Assembly (NCBI GenBank): GCA_964058845.1
Contig: CAXKVR010000448.1
Coordinates: 1 to 64,000 of the forward strand
DNA length: 64,000 nt
Direction: 5' to 3'
Source: Carex sylvatica
Lineage: Eukaryota; Streptophyta; Magnoliopsida; Poales; Cyperaceae
Made by a program: the position numbers and the translations under genes. The notes beneath the pieces are model-generated. The model saw only the letters and a list, made by a program, of their open reading frames with translations. It searched no databases and was not told the origin of the DNA. Below, one piece after another: positions 35,080-47,793 of the stretch. The first letter of the stretch is position 1. Every line of letters starts with the position of its first letter.

Positions 35080-35474
35080 AGTAAGGCTAGGGTGCTATGG
35101 GTTGCATAGAGAACTACAGTGCTACGGCTCAATATTCAAGTTTTTAAAATTCCAACGGTCGATCCGAACCGTTCATCTTGTTCTCCATAATTATATGTGT
35201 TTAGAGACCAAATTTTACATTTTTTGGAATTTTTTTACTTTTTTTTAGATAGTTAGAAAATCAAATATCTGCATAATTTTTTAGATCAAGTGATTTTCTA
35301 CCTATCTAAAAAAATAGTAAAAAAATTTCAAAAAATGTAAACTTTGGTCTCCAAACACATATTAATATGGAGAACAAGATGAACGGTTCGGATCGACCGT
35401 TATGATTTTAAAAAGTCTAATATTAAGTCGTAGCACCGTAGCTCTTTATGCAACCCATAACACCCTACCTTACT
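35080..35474. mobile_element. Palindromic MITE, type C
   Basis: Ends AGTAAGGCTAGGGTG and complement AGTAAGGTAGGGTG, 395 bp. The core arms match types A, B, D and E, but the inner stem has TAGATAG instead of AAGCCAC. Separated from type B copy 1 by TA repeats only. Confidence 0.85.
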
Positions 35475-35479
35475 ATATA

Positions 35480-35487
<8 letters not shown>

Positions 35488-35515
<28 letters not shown>

Positions 35516-35572
35516 TGTATGTATGTATGTATGTATGTATCTATATATATATATATATGTATATATATATAG
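35488..35572. repeat. (ATGT)n and (TA)n microsatellite
   Basis: About 13 ATGT tetramers followed by TA repeats, between type C and type B MITEs. Met-Tyr-Val-Cys reading frames here are artefacts. Confidence 0.95.
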
Positions 35573-35985
35573 AGTACGGCTACCATACATTGCAATGCAT
35601 AGGCACTTTTGTGCATTGGACTATAAATCACGGATTCAAAGTCCAGATAATCGATCCAAACCGTTCATCTTGTTCTCCATATTAATATGTGCTTGGAGAC
35701 CAAATTTTACATTTTTTGAAATTTTTTTACTATTTATTAAGCCACATTGAAAATCGCTGATCCAACGGTGACTTTTTATTTTACTGTAACCGTTGGATCA
35801 GCGATTTTCAATGTGGCTTAATAAATAGTAAACAAATTCCAAAAAATGTAAAATTTGGTCTCCAAGCACATATTAATATGGAGAACAAGATGAACAGTTT
35901 GGATCGGTCATTTGGACTTTGAATATGGTGATTTATAGTCCAATGCACAGAGGTGCCTATGCATTGCAATGTATGGTAGACTTAC

Positions 35986-35986
<1 letters not shown>
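35573..35986. mobile_element. Palindromic MITE, type B, copy 2
   Basis: Same length (414 bp) and ends as 34657-35070, with AGTACGGCTACC at the left tip. TA repeats on both sides. Confidence 0.9.
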
Positions 35987-36017
<31 letters not shown>

Positions 36018-36234
36018 AACATCAGCACAAGATCTGCTAATTGTCTATTTACAAAGATGCAATAGCTCTAAACATAATTCAGAAAGATATGTTTGTTTTC
36101 ATTTTCATTGTCGAAACTACAGAGGAAAAGGAGAAATGAAGCAGAGTAATCAAAAAAATAAGGAAATAATTTAATTGCAGGAATCAGAGATAGCCGTATG
36201 AAGTATAAGAAAACAGATAGCTAGAGATTAATTC

Positions 36235-36487
36235 AATTTTAATTGTGACAAACTATGTAGCAGTCTATGTGGCGAATATGTTTTTAACTAAATTTAGACT
36301 TCTACACATAAAATAGATGTATTTAATTAAAAGAATATATATATTATGTGATTGGAGAGATGATATTCAATTCGAAATTTAATCTTTCAATATCAGTCGT
36401 TGACGGGTCAGAACAACTACGATGCATAGTATAAGAATATCAGTCGTTGACGGATGAGAACAAATGCGATGCATAGTATAAGAATAG
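36235..36487. repeat. Repeat shared with 62.34-62.51 kb, plus a 49-bp tandem pair
   Basis: 36235-36405 matches 62338-62505 directly. At its end a unit of about 49 bp around TATCAGTCGTTGACGG occurs twice (36392-36487). It lies in the 3' flank of the reductase gene. Confidence 0.75.
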
Positions 36488-36631
36488 AAATTTCATTAAA
36501 AAATAAAACACAAGAAAAAAAGTAAGATACATTCATTTATTTCCACACAGCAGAAGCAAAACAGAAGCAGAGTACAGTTCAATTCCCACACATGATCTTA
36601 TTTTATAACAACCATTTGACTTTGAATTTAA

Positions 36632-37855
36632 TTAAGTAGAGGTATAGCGTCTGATGAGCTCTTCGACTGTGGTGTACTTGACTTCTGGATAAAGCTCCGT
36701 TGCCTCAACACCGAAAGAAGGCTCGATCTTGAAATTGGTGTGATCTCCCTTTATAAACACTGAGTGATTGATTGACAAAATTATATTTACAGGAATTGGC
36801 GACTCTGAAATTACAAAATCAACATTTATATAATTAGATATAAGCATATTAGCAGAAAGACATGAATATTAATTAAATTGAAAATAAGAAAAGACAACCT
36901 TGGATCTGCTTCAAGAGCTGTTCTTCAGTAACATATACACGCTCCAATTTCTTTCCAGTTATCTTCTCATACAATGACACCAACTCGTTTTTGGTGGTTG
37001 TATTTGCCGCCGGTCGCAAGTACAGAACCTTGTTCAAGGCACGTGGGTCGTCCGCCGCCTTGATTGTGTACGTACCGTAATCAGTTTCATTGACAAACAC
37101 TGCCGGAGTATTTCCATCTCCTAAGATAATAATCTTAATAATCTTATCGGTAGGCGGCGCCAGTTGACCCAAAGTTGGAAGGTAATAGCCAGCAAAATAG
37201 GCGCCTACCACGTAAGTGTACGGTATCCCCTCGGCTTCTATGGCGCGTCTGATCGATGCCTTCACTGCAAATATCAACTTGGCGGGTTCCACTGCGTGCA
37301 TCCGGTCTACGTCATTGCCGAACTCCGATGGAAAGAATCTCTGCATGTTTATAATTAGGCACATTGCTCAAAAACTACTAAATAATTATTGAATAGCTTA
37401 ATTAGATCAAATAAACTTTGTATTTTTTACCTTGACATTGCCAGCTTCCTTTATTGCAGCGATGATGTTTGTTTGATCAGCTATCTGAAGGGCGCCAACT
37501 GTCGATATGACGACATCGACGGCCTTGATTGCATTTACCAAGCTCTCATGGTCATACAAGTCGCCCTGCTCATCAATTAATTTCAACACATAATTATTTA
37601 GCAATTTTCCATTTAAATCATCAGGAGCAATAAAGTAAATTTTTTATATAAAATAAAATTAACCTTGACAAGAGTGACACCAGAGTCCTTGAAGCTCTCC
37701 AGCAACTTGGCCTTGGCAGGATCGGACGGTGCAAGGTCACGAACCAGTGCAAATGTGGGGTGGCCCAACCGGGCACTTGCCGATACCACAGATTTTCCGA
37801 TGTAACCGGTACCGCCGACGATCAAGATTTTGGACTTGTCAGATGCAGATGCCAT
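36632..37855 (-). CDS. Phenylcoumaran benzylic ether reductase / isoflavone-reductase-like
   Basis: Members of this NADPH-dependent family (PCBER, pinoresinol-lariciresinol reductase, isoflavone reductase) reduce phenylpropanoid dimers or isoflavones in the cytosol. Exons on the minus strand: 37664-37855, 37431-37565, 36899-37340, 36632-36804, all GT..AG. The product is 313 residues, a normal length. GGTGYIGK at 14-21 is the Rossmann NADPH loop. RFFPSEFGND (110-119) and the EPAK..FAVKASIRR stretch carry the likely catalytic Lys136. The C-terminal FGVEATELYPEVKYTTVEE is characteristic of PCBER-type proteins. Exon 2 is short (45 codons) as in related genes. No defect is seen. Substrate cannot be fixed from sequence; PCBER-like is the best guess, true isoflavone reductase less likely. 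Confidence 0.9.
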
Positions 37856-37956
37856 GTTGCATGCACTGATCAGAGAGGAACTTAATTTTGTTTTAGGAAG
37901 ATGTGGGTTGGTCAGGAACTTGATTTAATTTTGTGAAAGACAGAGATGAGTCAAGT

Positions 37957-37967
37957 CTTTATATAAG
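37957..37967 (-). promoter_or_regulatory. TATA box of the reductase gene
   Basis: Minus-strand CTTATATAAAG lies about 100 bp upstream of the ATG, giving an expected 5' leader of about 70 bp. Confidence 0.6.
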
Positions 37968-38136
37968 AAATGGGATCTATGAATTAAGGTGACTTGTGGC
38001 TGTTGGTGAGTGACGCTTGAAATATGACTTGATGACGACATATCGATCGATCAAGAGATCAATAATTAATTGAATGAACAAAATGTTGGTAATCGGTTGT
38101 TTGTCTGTATCTTTCATTAATTGTACCTGGACGTGT

Positions 38137-39013
38137 ATTAACAAAACCCGCCTAGGGCAGCCCGTGTCCGGTCCGCCCGTGTCCTATGTCCAGGGTATTC
38201 GTGTCCGAGCACGGATATAGGACGGGTAAACGGATATACGAGTAAGGACATTAAACGGACTGGACTCGGTTTTTTGGTAAAATACCCGGGCATATCCGGA
38301 CCGTAGTACCCGTTTATCCATACCCGTGAGTCCGTACCCATAAACCCATGTACCTGTGCCCGTGTCCTTGTACCTGTGTACCCTATATCCGTGTATCCAT
38401 ACCTGTTTATATTTAAAATTTCAAAAAAATTCAAATTTTCCCCCTCTATTGTTTTAATATATTTTTTTATTTATATTTTATTTAACCTATTAAAAATAAA
38501 TCAATGTTTAAAAAATATATTATCAATTTAAAATGAACGTTTATAAAATATATTATCAATTTAAAATGTAAACTAAAAATTTCGAGATATAAATAAATTA
38601 TAAACACGTGTAAAGAAATAAATAAATAGATTTGTACTTAGCCGAATAAATATACAAATTTTCGCACGAATAATTTATATATATAAGTTACAAATTTTAT
38701 TTATTTATATACACTATTTAATATTGAACTATTCAGATTTTAAAAGTCGAATTATAAACACGTAATAATATTCGTACAACATCGTAAAAAAAAGAAAAGA
38801 CCGGACCAGACCGCCCCCTGCTCGGACCGCCCTGCCCCCGCAGGTACAATGGGCACGGGTATAAGACAGGCAGGGCAGAGTTTTTGAAAAAAAAAAATCC
38901 GTAATGTCCGGCCCGTAGTACTCGTATATCCGCCGTGTCTGTGCCCATGCCTACCCGTGCTCGTTCCTGAATATGCCTGGTCCGTCCGTGCCCTACCCGT
39001 AATTCAAACACTA
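38137..39013. mobile_element. Element rich in CCCGTGTCC motifs, probable hAT-like
   Basis: Both ends carry inverted GGGCACGG / CCGTGCCC-type motifs (left TAGGGCAGCCCGTGTCC, complement of the right TAGGGCACGGACGG). The middle (38420-38750) is AT-rich. It sits upstream of the reductase gene. The outer boundaries and an 8-bp duplication are not clean, so the class is tentative. Confidence 0.45.
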
Positions 39014-39810
39014 GACTGGAGTGAACGCGTCCCAACACAACAGCGTTTTTGTTTCCAAAATTTCTTAAATTTTGTATTAACACTGCTATTTATAGAAAAG
39101 TAAAGGACAGAGTTGCAATAAAACATTGTCAATTGTTTTGCAGACCAAAAATAATGGATAAGGATTTAAAAAGTTGTATATGTATTAAGCAGGTAAAGAG
39201 GGGTATTCGTCTAATGGGCCTTCTAATGGGCATTGTCTATATCTTGAATTCGGGTAGGATGTTTGGTGTACAAATTTGAACAATGTTCGCATGGTGTAGG
39301 TTTATATAAAATGAAGGAATGTCTTGAAAATTTAAATGACATTGCACCTCCTCCTTTCTCTCACTGTCAAGCGGGTCCCACTGGTTGGTTTTTCCTTGGT
39401 TGTTTCTAAATTGCACCCAAAATTATATTCGTATCTTGTGAAACCTTTTAAATTTCATATAAAATTAACCATTGGGAGATTTTTTTTTCGTGTTTTTTGT
39501 ATCAAAATTCTCAGTTTAATGCGTAGAATAGTATCATAGATTTTATGTTCAAGAAAGTCAAATTCCATTTTTTTTCAAATTTCAAATTCCATTTTATGTT
39601 GAAATTATTTTTGGAACTATATATATGTCTTTATGTATATGTTCGCCTAACACTAGCAAAATTCTTAGTTTCGTCACTAGTTACAAAAACATACTAAGAT
39701 GACTGATAAGCCTCAATTTTATATATTTTTTATTAAGATTTAATCTCAAAAATTAAGCCAATTTTCTTGTATTTTAGTGTAATTTTGTATTAAAATATAT
39801 CAAGAATTAA

Positions 39811-39905
39811 GTTAGTGCTAAAACCTCAATTATAAATACATTATTGTTGGTGGTCAAATTAGTGCCGAAACCTCAATTATATATACATTATTGTTGGTGG
39901 TCAAA
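39811..39905. repeat. 46-bp tandem pair
   Basis: A unit around AACCTCAATTAT and TACATTATTGTTGGTGGTCA occurs twice. No gene is seen in 39014-40280. Confidence 0.8.
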
Positions 39906-40410
39906 TGTTTTCACTTGTCATCCATAGGGAAAAAAGATTAGGAGGAAGAGAGAAAAATTAATGGGCGTAGGGGGTTGTTATCCTAACGAAAAAATTAATT
40001 AAAGAGCTTCAAATGAGAAAAAAAATTGTTGAAAATTTTAAATCTAAATTGTTGTTTTTTTTTTGGGAAGAAAACAAGATAGATGGGAAGAAAAAAGCTT
40101 TTCATTGGCACTTGTTTAAATGAATGTTTCAACCGTCGTTTGTTTATGTTTAGTATAAAAGAGGCGTCAAGTGTTGGAATGGAGGATGAGGTAGAGGTTG
40201 GGTCCGTTGGGATGCAAGCAACAATTTCAACCTGTATGTCAAATGAACACCATGGTGCATGGACCACACATCAATGAGGTTAACGACATAGAATATACTC
40301 TATGCTAGAAAAAAAAAATGAATTTCAGTATATTATGCAAGGATCATACATGATAATTTGTTATTGTCTTGATAATTAATGGAACTTTAATTAATTAATT
40401 AATTAAATGA

Positions 40411-40562
40411 GAATCAATATTTGGTCTAGTGGCAAAGGCACATGGTCTCTATGTGAGAAGTCATGAGTTTGAAATCTAGATAGAAAAAATCATTTGTTAT
40501 AATAATAATGATATTAAATAGTTGGATAGCTTGACCTCCAATCTTTACTAAAAATAAATAAA
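40411..40562 (+). mobile_element. SINE with 14-bp target duplication
   Basis: AATTAATTAAATGA flanks both ends (40397-40410, 40563-40576). Box A-like TCTAGTGGCAAAGG (40425-40438) and box B-like GAGTTTGAAATCT (40465-40477) are followed by an A-rich tail. The empty site is seen in copy A near 27205. Same family as 62560-62712. Confidence 0.85.
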
Positions 40563-40632
40563 AATTAATTAAATGAATATACTCTATGCATATAGAGTAA
40601 ACAAAATTGATAGTCTATATATGAATGAGATA

Positions 40633-40832
40633 GGAGTATGTCCGATGGGCATTGGACCTACTTTTAGGTTCAATTAGCTCTATCACCATACGATTAGCAT
40701 TAAGATTTGTGCACACTAAAATTGATAAAAACTCATACGGGTTTTAATACGAAGCATACGAATCTTAATGCAATTTTATGGCCAGATCACCCATTGAACT
40801 AAAGTAGGTCTAATGGGCATCGGACCTACTCC
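40633..40832. mobile_element. 200-bp MITE with 30-bp TIRs
   Basis: GGAGTATGTCCGATGG at the left pairs with GGAGTAGGTCCGATGC on the complement of the right; about 26 of 30 terminal positions agree. It is absent at the corresponding point in copy A (near 27248). Superfamily unresolved. Confidence 0.75.
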
Positions 40833-41055
40833 GAAGTTTATATGAGTATACTCTTTTCTATGATCACGATGCACACATGTCGTTATGTTCTTAATTTATT
40901 TAGAGGGGACACTTTGGACAAGAATATAAACCGCAAGATTGAGGATGCTTGCACTTTCTAATAAGTATAAACCTGGCTATTTAAATGTTAACTAAATTTT
41001 TTAATCCTTAGAACGTGAGGGTTCAATATCCACTAAAATTGTTAATCACACTACA

Positions 41056-43208
41056 TGTCACGACTCTGCTGCCGGGCTGGGAGTCGCAACAAGAGAGACA
41101 CCTATGTATCCATTCTTCATTTCGTTAACCTACGTTGCAACAGTAAGAAACAAAAATAATACGGAATCAGCTACAAAAATAACGACGCGCTTCTCTATAA
41201 CTGGCTTATTTAAACAATCATTTCAAACAAACTGGATTAATCCACACAAATTAACATCAAATTATGTCTACGTATTTAACAATGATAGCACCTGGGTCTA
41301 GATTATCAGTAAAATAAGTCACACAATATTCACACTTTTAGAATGTCTGCCACAGACAATTCTCACATTCACAGTACACACAATCTCATTAGTTCAATAA
41401 AATTCAAACTTCAGATCCGCTATCCCGTTAAATATGCCCTTATAACCCAATACCCAATTCAAAACATCCAATTCAATCATACAAACCAAAAACACAGATT
41501 ATAGAGAAGTACAGTTACTTCATAGCGATCAATCCAGAAATTCAATTCAAAATGCAACAACTATTCGGAATCAACGCAACGTTGTCAGAATTCCAATCGA
41601 ACATATACTCAAATAATAATCAACATCAAAAATAAAAAACTTATCAAATTATTTACCATTTCTGTATTTCTTTCTCAATTTCTCTCTTATTTATCCGATT
41701 TGACTTCTTTTTTTCTCTGATTTTAGTCTTTAATTACCATAGAAAGATAGTGAAATATATTGGAGCAGAGGCTTAAGCCACGCAAAACAGGGAAACAAGG
41801 GAAGTGAGCCGCGAGGCCTTAGTGCCACGTTGGCATTTTTTATCTTTATATTTAAACCTTTAAAATATCTAATATTACAAAAAGGTCCAAAATAAATTTA
41901 AGAAAATTTATTAAAATTACGGGGTGTTACAAAATTTCCCTTCAAAAAAATTTTGTCGTCAAAATTTAAACAAATGATATACGAATCAAACGAAACATAA
42001 TAGATAATAACCAAAGTCGAATTAGTCGAATTATCAGACAGAGATCAATCGGCGAATATGATCAAACTTGAATCATATTGATTTAGACAATTTTCTTTAA
42101 TTTCAGTTTTGTTAAAACTCGATAATATTAGAGTCATATCAGAAGGATAAATTCAGTAACAATCAAATGGTATCACGGATAATAGATATTTTGAAATTAA
42201 TTATCAAATTAGTCTCATGGATCAGACGAATCAAAATTCAGACAAAATATAGATAAGAAATAAATCTTGAATCCAAACATATTCTGAGAAACAAATACTC
42301 TGATATTAAAATTGTCACGATCCGACCACCGGGCTAAGAGTCACGGCAAGAGAGGCACCTATGCATCCATCCTTCGTCCCGTTAATCTATGTCGCAACAG
42401 AAAGAAACAAAAACAATATGAAGTCAGCTACAAAGCTCAGTAACATGTTATTTAACAACGCACTTCTCTATAACTGACTTATTTAAACAATCATTTCAAA
42501 CAAACTGAATTAATCCACACAAATTAATATCAAATTATGCATGCATATTTAACAATGATAGCACCTGGGTCTAGGTTATCAGTAAAACAAGTCACACAAT
42601 ATTCACTCTTTTGAAATGTTTGTCACAGACAATTTCTACATTCACAGTACACACAATCTCATCAGTTCAATAAAATTCGAAGCTCAGACCCGCTATCTCA
42701 TTAAATATGCCCTCATAATCCAATACTCAATTCAAAACATCCAATTCAATTCTACAAATCGAAAACACAGATTATAAAGAAGTCCAGTTACTTGATAGCG
42801 ATCAATTCAGAAATTCAATTCAAAATGCAACAGTTGTTCGAAATCAACGCGATGTAGTCGGAATTTCAATCGAACATATACTCAAATAATAATCAACAAT
42901 AAAAAAAAACTTATCAAATTATTTACCATTTCTGTATTTCTTTCTCAATTTCTCTCTTATTTATCCGATTTTACTTTGTTTTTTTTTCCTCTGATATTAG
43001 TATTTACCATAGAAAGAGAGTGACATGTAATGGAGCATAGGCTTAAGCCACGCAAAACAGGGAAGCAAGGGAAGTGAGCCGCGTGGCCTTAGTGCCACGT
43101 TGGCATTTTTATTTTTGATCTTTATATTTAAACCTTTAAAATATCTAATATTACAAAAAGGTCCAAAATAAATTTAAGAAAATTTATTAAAATTACCGGA
43201 GTGTTACA
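41056..43208. mobile_element. Short Gypsy-like LTR element with a 381-bp interior
   Basis: LTRs 41056-41931 (876 bp) and 42313-43208 (896 bp) both begin TGTCACGA and end GTGTTACA. Flanks CTACA (41051-41055) and CAACA (43209-43213) approximate a 5-bp target duplication, and copy A (near 27423) shows the empty site ACTACATGACAA. The interior of 381 bp has no coding capacity, as in non-autonomous or internally deleted elements. LTR ends resemble chromovirus (Tekay/Del) LTRs, which is inference. The LTRs have clearly diverged, so insertion is not very recent. Confidence 0.85.
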
Positions 43209-43213
43209 CAACA

Positions 43214-43640
43214 TGACAAATAAAACAAAAACAAAATGTTGTTTATTTGCAAAAACAACAATTTCATGATATAGTGTTGGTAAAATTTACTCAACTAAAA
43301 TCTTTCATTTTTGAAACGTGAGGTTCAACATCAGCAAAAAAAAAGTTGGGTCATGTAATTTACAAGGCAATGAAATAAATTTCTTGTTGTTGTACCTTAG
43401 CATAAACAACAATTTAATGATATACAATTGGTAAAATATATTCAATTATATATATATATATATATATATTATCTTTCTTCCTGATATATATTTACTGTCA
43501 ACATGTGCATGGTAACACTATAAAAAAAAATATATGTATATATTTGTTAGTTCATTTTTTTTAATTCCAAACATTTGATATATCTAAGTTTAAACTTTAA
43601 ACTGTAAGAGATTGAAGGAACTAAAAATAATTTCCTGAGA
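43214..43640. repeat. Duplicated segment, copy B (right part)
   Basis: Continues the homology with 27430-27667 and 33410-33580 without the Mutator-like element or MITE, with a plain (TA)n tract at about 43446-43470 at the insertion point. Confidence 0.85.
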
Positions 43641-44499
43641 ATCAACTTCCTATCCTTGGATTTTAAAATTTTACTTTAAAAATCATAATTTATGATTTCT
43701 TGCAAAAAGTCAATGCGGATACATAAAATTGATTTCAAATTATTAAACTAACAAGAGCAACAAAATGTAAATAAGATCTAATCATAATATGCGAAAAGGT
43801 GTCAAATGAAACCGAGATGGTTTACAATTAAACACAAAATTTTGATATAATATAAGTTATTTTAATCAAATTTATTTTAAAAGCTTGATGCATTTCAGTT
43901 ATTGTAACCAAATTTAGTTGCGATATTGCAATTCTTTTTAAATTTAATATTTAATTGTTATATGTACTGATTCAGAAAAAATTAAAGAATGTCATGTTTC
44001 TGTTATTAAAAAAAGGTTTTGAAAATTAAAACACGTACTTAAAGGAGAATAGAATCTTACATATATTTCAAAAATTAACTACTATAACAAAAATATGCCT
44101 GATTCATTTTGACACTCGCAGCAGCGACAAATTATAGAATCGCCTATAACAAACTACTATAGCAAAACTTTAGTTTAAAATTAAATCTTACCAGATTTTT
44201 AGTCCAAACATATATAAAAGCATCGACTCATATAACCCAACTATACTATCATCATCATCATCATTATTATTTTTCTTAATAACTACTATTACATAATATG
44301 AGGTAATATATTATTATCATAAATATTAAATACTAATAGTTCAAATAAATTGTCACTTTCTCTAATACTAGGGCACCAAGAATTTCGATGGAGAAAATTA
44401 ATAACCGACAAAATCAAACAAGATCCAAATTAAATATCAGACCAAAACCTAAATATCTCTTAATTTTCCTTCCAATGGTGATGATAGTGATTCTCGTTT

Positions 44500-44585
44500 T
44501 GCTTTTTCATCATCATCATAATTGTAATAATAGAATAGTAGTAGTAATAATAATAATAATAATAATAACAACAAAAATAATAATA

Positions 44586-44637
<52 letters not shown>
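44500..44637. repeat. CAT and (TAA)/(TTA) trinucleotide tract
   Basis: CATCATCAT, then TAGTAGTAATAATAA, then (TTA)n. Resembles 34170-34240. The reading frame over it is low-complexity His/Ile/Leu and not supported as a gene. 43640-44500 shows no feature. Confidence 0.85.
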
Positions 44638-44638
<1 letters not shown>

Positions 44639-44704
44639 AACGTGTTGCTTTTTCACTAGATACATTTTAAAATCGAGCAATACGTATAATTTTATCTTGC
44701 ATAT

Positions 44705-47700
44705 TGTAACATTTCGTTACCTCTTGAAAAATTGAATTATTATTATTAGTTATAGTTACAAAATTCGTCATAATATAATAATGATTATATATCTTTCGTA
44801 ACGTATTTTGTTTATATTGACACACTAGTATGTTTTTTAAAACAAAAATGTTTCTAAACCAATATAATTTTTATTAAAAAAAATAGTAGACTTTTATTTT
44901 CTTAGATTTCCTAAACTATGGACTTGGCAACATTATATTTCATATATTAAAATTATATATATCAAAATTTCAATTGCATATATAATAACTGAATATTAAC
45001 TTCAAAGTCAATGTTATCTCATTAAACTAAAACACTGAGTTAAAAATCATTTTGATTATTCTCAAATAAAAGGTAATTAATAATTGAATTCTACAATAGA
45101 TTTAATTTTGGCCGAAAGCAAAATTAACATAATTTCCTGTTGGTACAAAAGAAGTAATGTATTCTAATTATTGTGTTTCTTTCATTTAATAATTGAAGAG
45201 ATATTTGTGCAACTTAATTAAGGAATTAATTGTTGTCATTCAAAGCAAGAACCATTCACGCATAGGAAATAATTGATTAATTATTAATTATCATTATTCG
45301 AATAGAGAAGTATATGCAATTTACCATTCTGCACGATTCTTGATTCCATACGGCAAGATAGTTTCTAAATCTATAATCTTGCATTAAAATCCAATTTGCA
45401 ATTTCATTCTATTTTGACCTAATTGCCATTATTTCTAAGGAGCCTTTCAAATAATATAAATATGTATTCCGAATAAAGAAAATGCTCACTATTCATTCTA
45501 TCATACCTCTCTCTCTCTCTCTAAATAAAATTTGTGTCGGCCACCAAACAAAGGCAGCAGCCCACGGCAGCCCTGTAGCCATCACAACTCCGTGTGCGTG
45601 TCCTAGTTCATACGTTGATCGTGAGGCGCTGCCTCGCCGTACATAATCCAAGGCTACTGTCTCTACACTCGCAGCTATCATTCTCTTTCATATGCGTTCT
45701 AAACTTCCGAGGTAATCCAAGACCGCTAATTAGATTTAAACGTTTAAGTTAGTGTTGCAATTTAAATTTATCTCAAATAATAAATATAAATCATAGTTTG
45801 AATATTGAGAAATTAGTAAAATTGTTAGTTTATTCTAATATTTTGGTCAAGACCCATAATCCGTGAATGAACTATTTTAACTGCACAAAAATATAGTTTG
45901 AGTCATTTCTACATAAATTATAATTCAGTAATTTCTATATTTATGAATAATTAATACATTACATTTTGAAACCGTAATATGATTTATTTGTTTTACATAT
46001 GTACTTGGTGTTAATATACATATGCTTTAGAGTAGTTATTTTTAATATCTAGACTATCATAATATTTTTTACAATATAAGCTTATAATTAAAAATGTGTT
46101 ATAAATTCATTTCAAGTATCATCATAAGTATAATGAATGATATAGATACTCTGGTATTGAGAATTTATTATTGTGTATCTGTTTATTAAAATTTGAGTAT
46201 TAAAATTATTTGATTTACCTTTTCAAAAATAGATTTTTAAATTTAAAGTTTTGGCAAAGAACGAATGAATAAACTATGTTTTTCTACCGTAAATCTTGTA
46301 TATCAGTAATTAATTAAGTTTCGACAAATATAAATTCGGAGAATTCTTTCTATAAATTATAGTAGATTAAAAAATTATTTTCATAACTATAGATATTCGT
46401 TATTAATTAGTACTTAGCGTATTCTTTTCTGTATTTGTTACTATCGATAATAAAAGTTAAAAGAAATTAGCTAGGATTCATGACATGTAACTGTAAAGTT
46501 TCAGTTCACTTTTGATTTTACTGTCTCTGACTTCATTAAAAGTCCGTATATATATTATATAAAATGATTAAACTAATAAAAGTGTAAGAGTTACCACCAT
46601 TAACATTAATATCATGTGAACATCATAATATATAAGTAATATATATTAAGGAACCGTAGGAAATGAGAACACGTAAATTTAAAATATTATTAATTAGAGG
46701 TATTTGTATTATTTATTACGTTCAGTTTTTGAAGAATTAGGAGACGTGAGGCACGATCAACGATTTGCTAAATTAATAGGTGTGGATTTTTTAGATTTTA
46801 TAAAACTATTTTATTTGTAATATATTGACATTCAATTGTTTATTATTATGACATTAGTTGAATTTATGCATGTTGTTTTCGAACCATTCGTATTACTTGA
46901 GTAGTAAACACAAATGAATTGCATGAAATGATATGATCCATATGTTGACCAAAAGACTTGCATAGTAGGATGTATTGAGCATGGCATGAATTGTATGATT
47001 GAATGAATATATGTGAAACGAACGGATAATGAAAGCAAACAGGGGCCGATATGCTTGCATATCGAGATGTATACATTGGATCTGGTATTCGACTGGACCT
47101 CTCGTTAACGTGGCATTGGTTGGATTTTCCGTCACGGGTCAACATCTAGCGTAGAGTGAACTCCCTGTCTAGTGAGACAGCCTCTCACTGTTGGTTGGAC
47201 TTCCCAGTGAGTTGGTAGAGCTTCCCGCTGTTGGTTGGACTTCCCAACGGGTTGGCGGTCTTTCCAATGTTGGTTGGACTTCCCATTGATTTGGCGAGTG
47301 AATGGATAATTGTGAAAAGTGAAAAGAATATGAAAGTAGATATAATAATAGTAGATGCATTGCATTAGGTTATATATGTATTTTTATTTATCATATTTGT
47401 GATAATAATGTAAAGGTTTTATAAACTCTGGGCTAGAACTAAATTCCGCACTGAGAGAAGGTTCGATCTTTCACCCGTTTTACTTTTACGTCGGTTCCAG
47501 GTAACGAAGAATAAGAATTTGAGCAAGGACAAGAGTGAGACTAAGCGGGAATATATAAGGGTTGATGAATTGCCACTTGTTATTTATTTTTGTTTTTATG
47601 ATTCAATAATTGATACATTGAGCAGGCATAACAGTGCTTGTGTTACTAGCTATGTTCGTCATTGTCGTTTGTTAAACTCGTTTGATTATAATATAAATGT

Positions 47701-47787
47701 GGCTTTATTTATATTGTTATTGATAATATATGTAATGTGAATACGTCTTATTTAAAAATACGTGGCGAATTGTCTTGGAATGTGACA
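44705..47787 (+). mobile_element. Probable 3.1-kb solo LTR
   Basis: Begins TGTAACATTTCGTTACC and ends GGAATGTGACA; GCATAT flanks both sides exactly (44699-44704, 47788-47793). A promoter-like stretch (TATAAATATG near 45455, then CT-rich) and a 3' part with tandem GTTGGTTGGACTTCCCA units (47180-47290) resemble large Gypsy Tekay/Del LTRs. The first bases look like a decayed TGTAACACCCCG start. Only one LTR is present and there is no coding sequence. The boundary call rests on the 6-bp flank match. Confidence 0.6.
47185..47300. repeat. Tandem GGTTGGACTTCCCA units
   Basis: Three imperfect units of about 50 bp, each with TGTTGGTTGGACTTCCCA followed by a G+T-rich spacer ending in TTGGC or TTGGTAG. 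Inside the proposed solo LTR. Confidence 0.85.
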
Positions 47788-47793
47788 GCATAT

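Larger units (their letters stand above)
40290..41055. repeat. Duplicated segment, copy B (left part)
   Basis: Homologous to 27050-27430. Here it contains the SINE 40411-40562 and the small MITE 40633-40832, both absent from copy A. Confidence 0.85.

Noticed and set aside
35488..35540. Regular repeats considered as a CRISPR-like array
   Set aside because: Simple ATGT microsatellite without spacers, in plant nuclear DNA.
44388..44639. 83-residue frame with a basic start then His/Ile/Leu runs
   Set aside because: Mostly trinucleotide repeats; no homology or splice support.
45493..45681. 62-residue minus-strand frame in a GC-richer patch
   Set aside because: No family resemblance; the patch fits the leader region of the proposed solo LTR.
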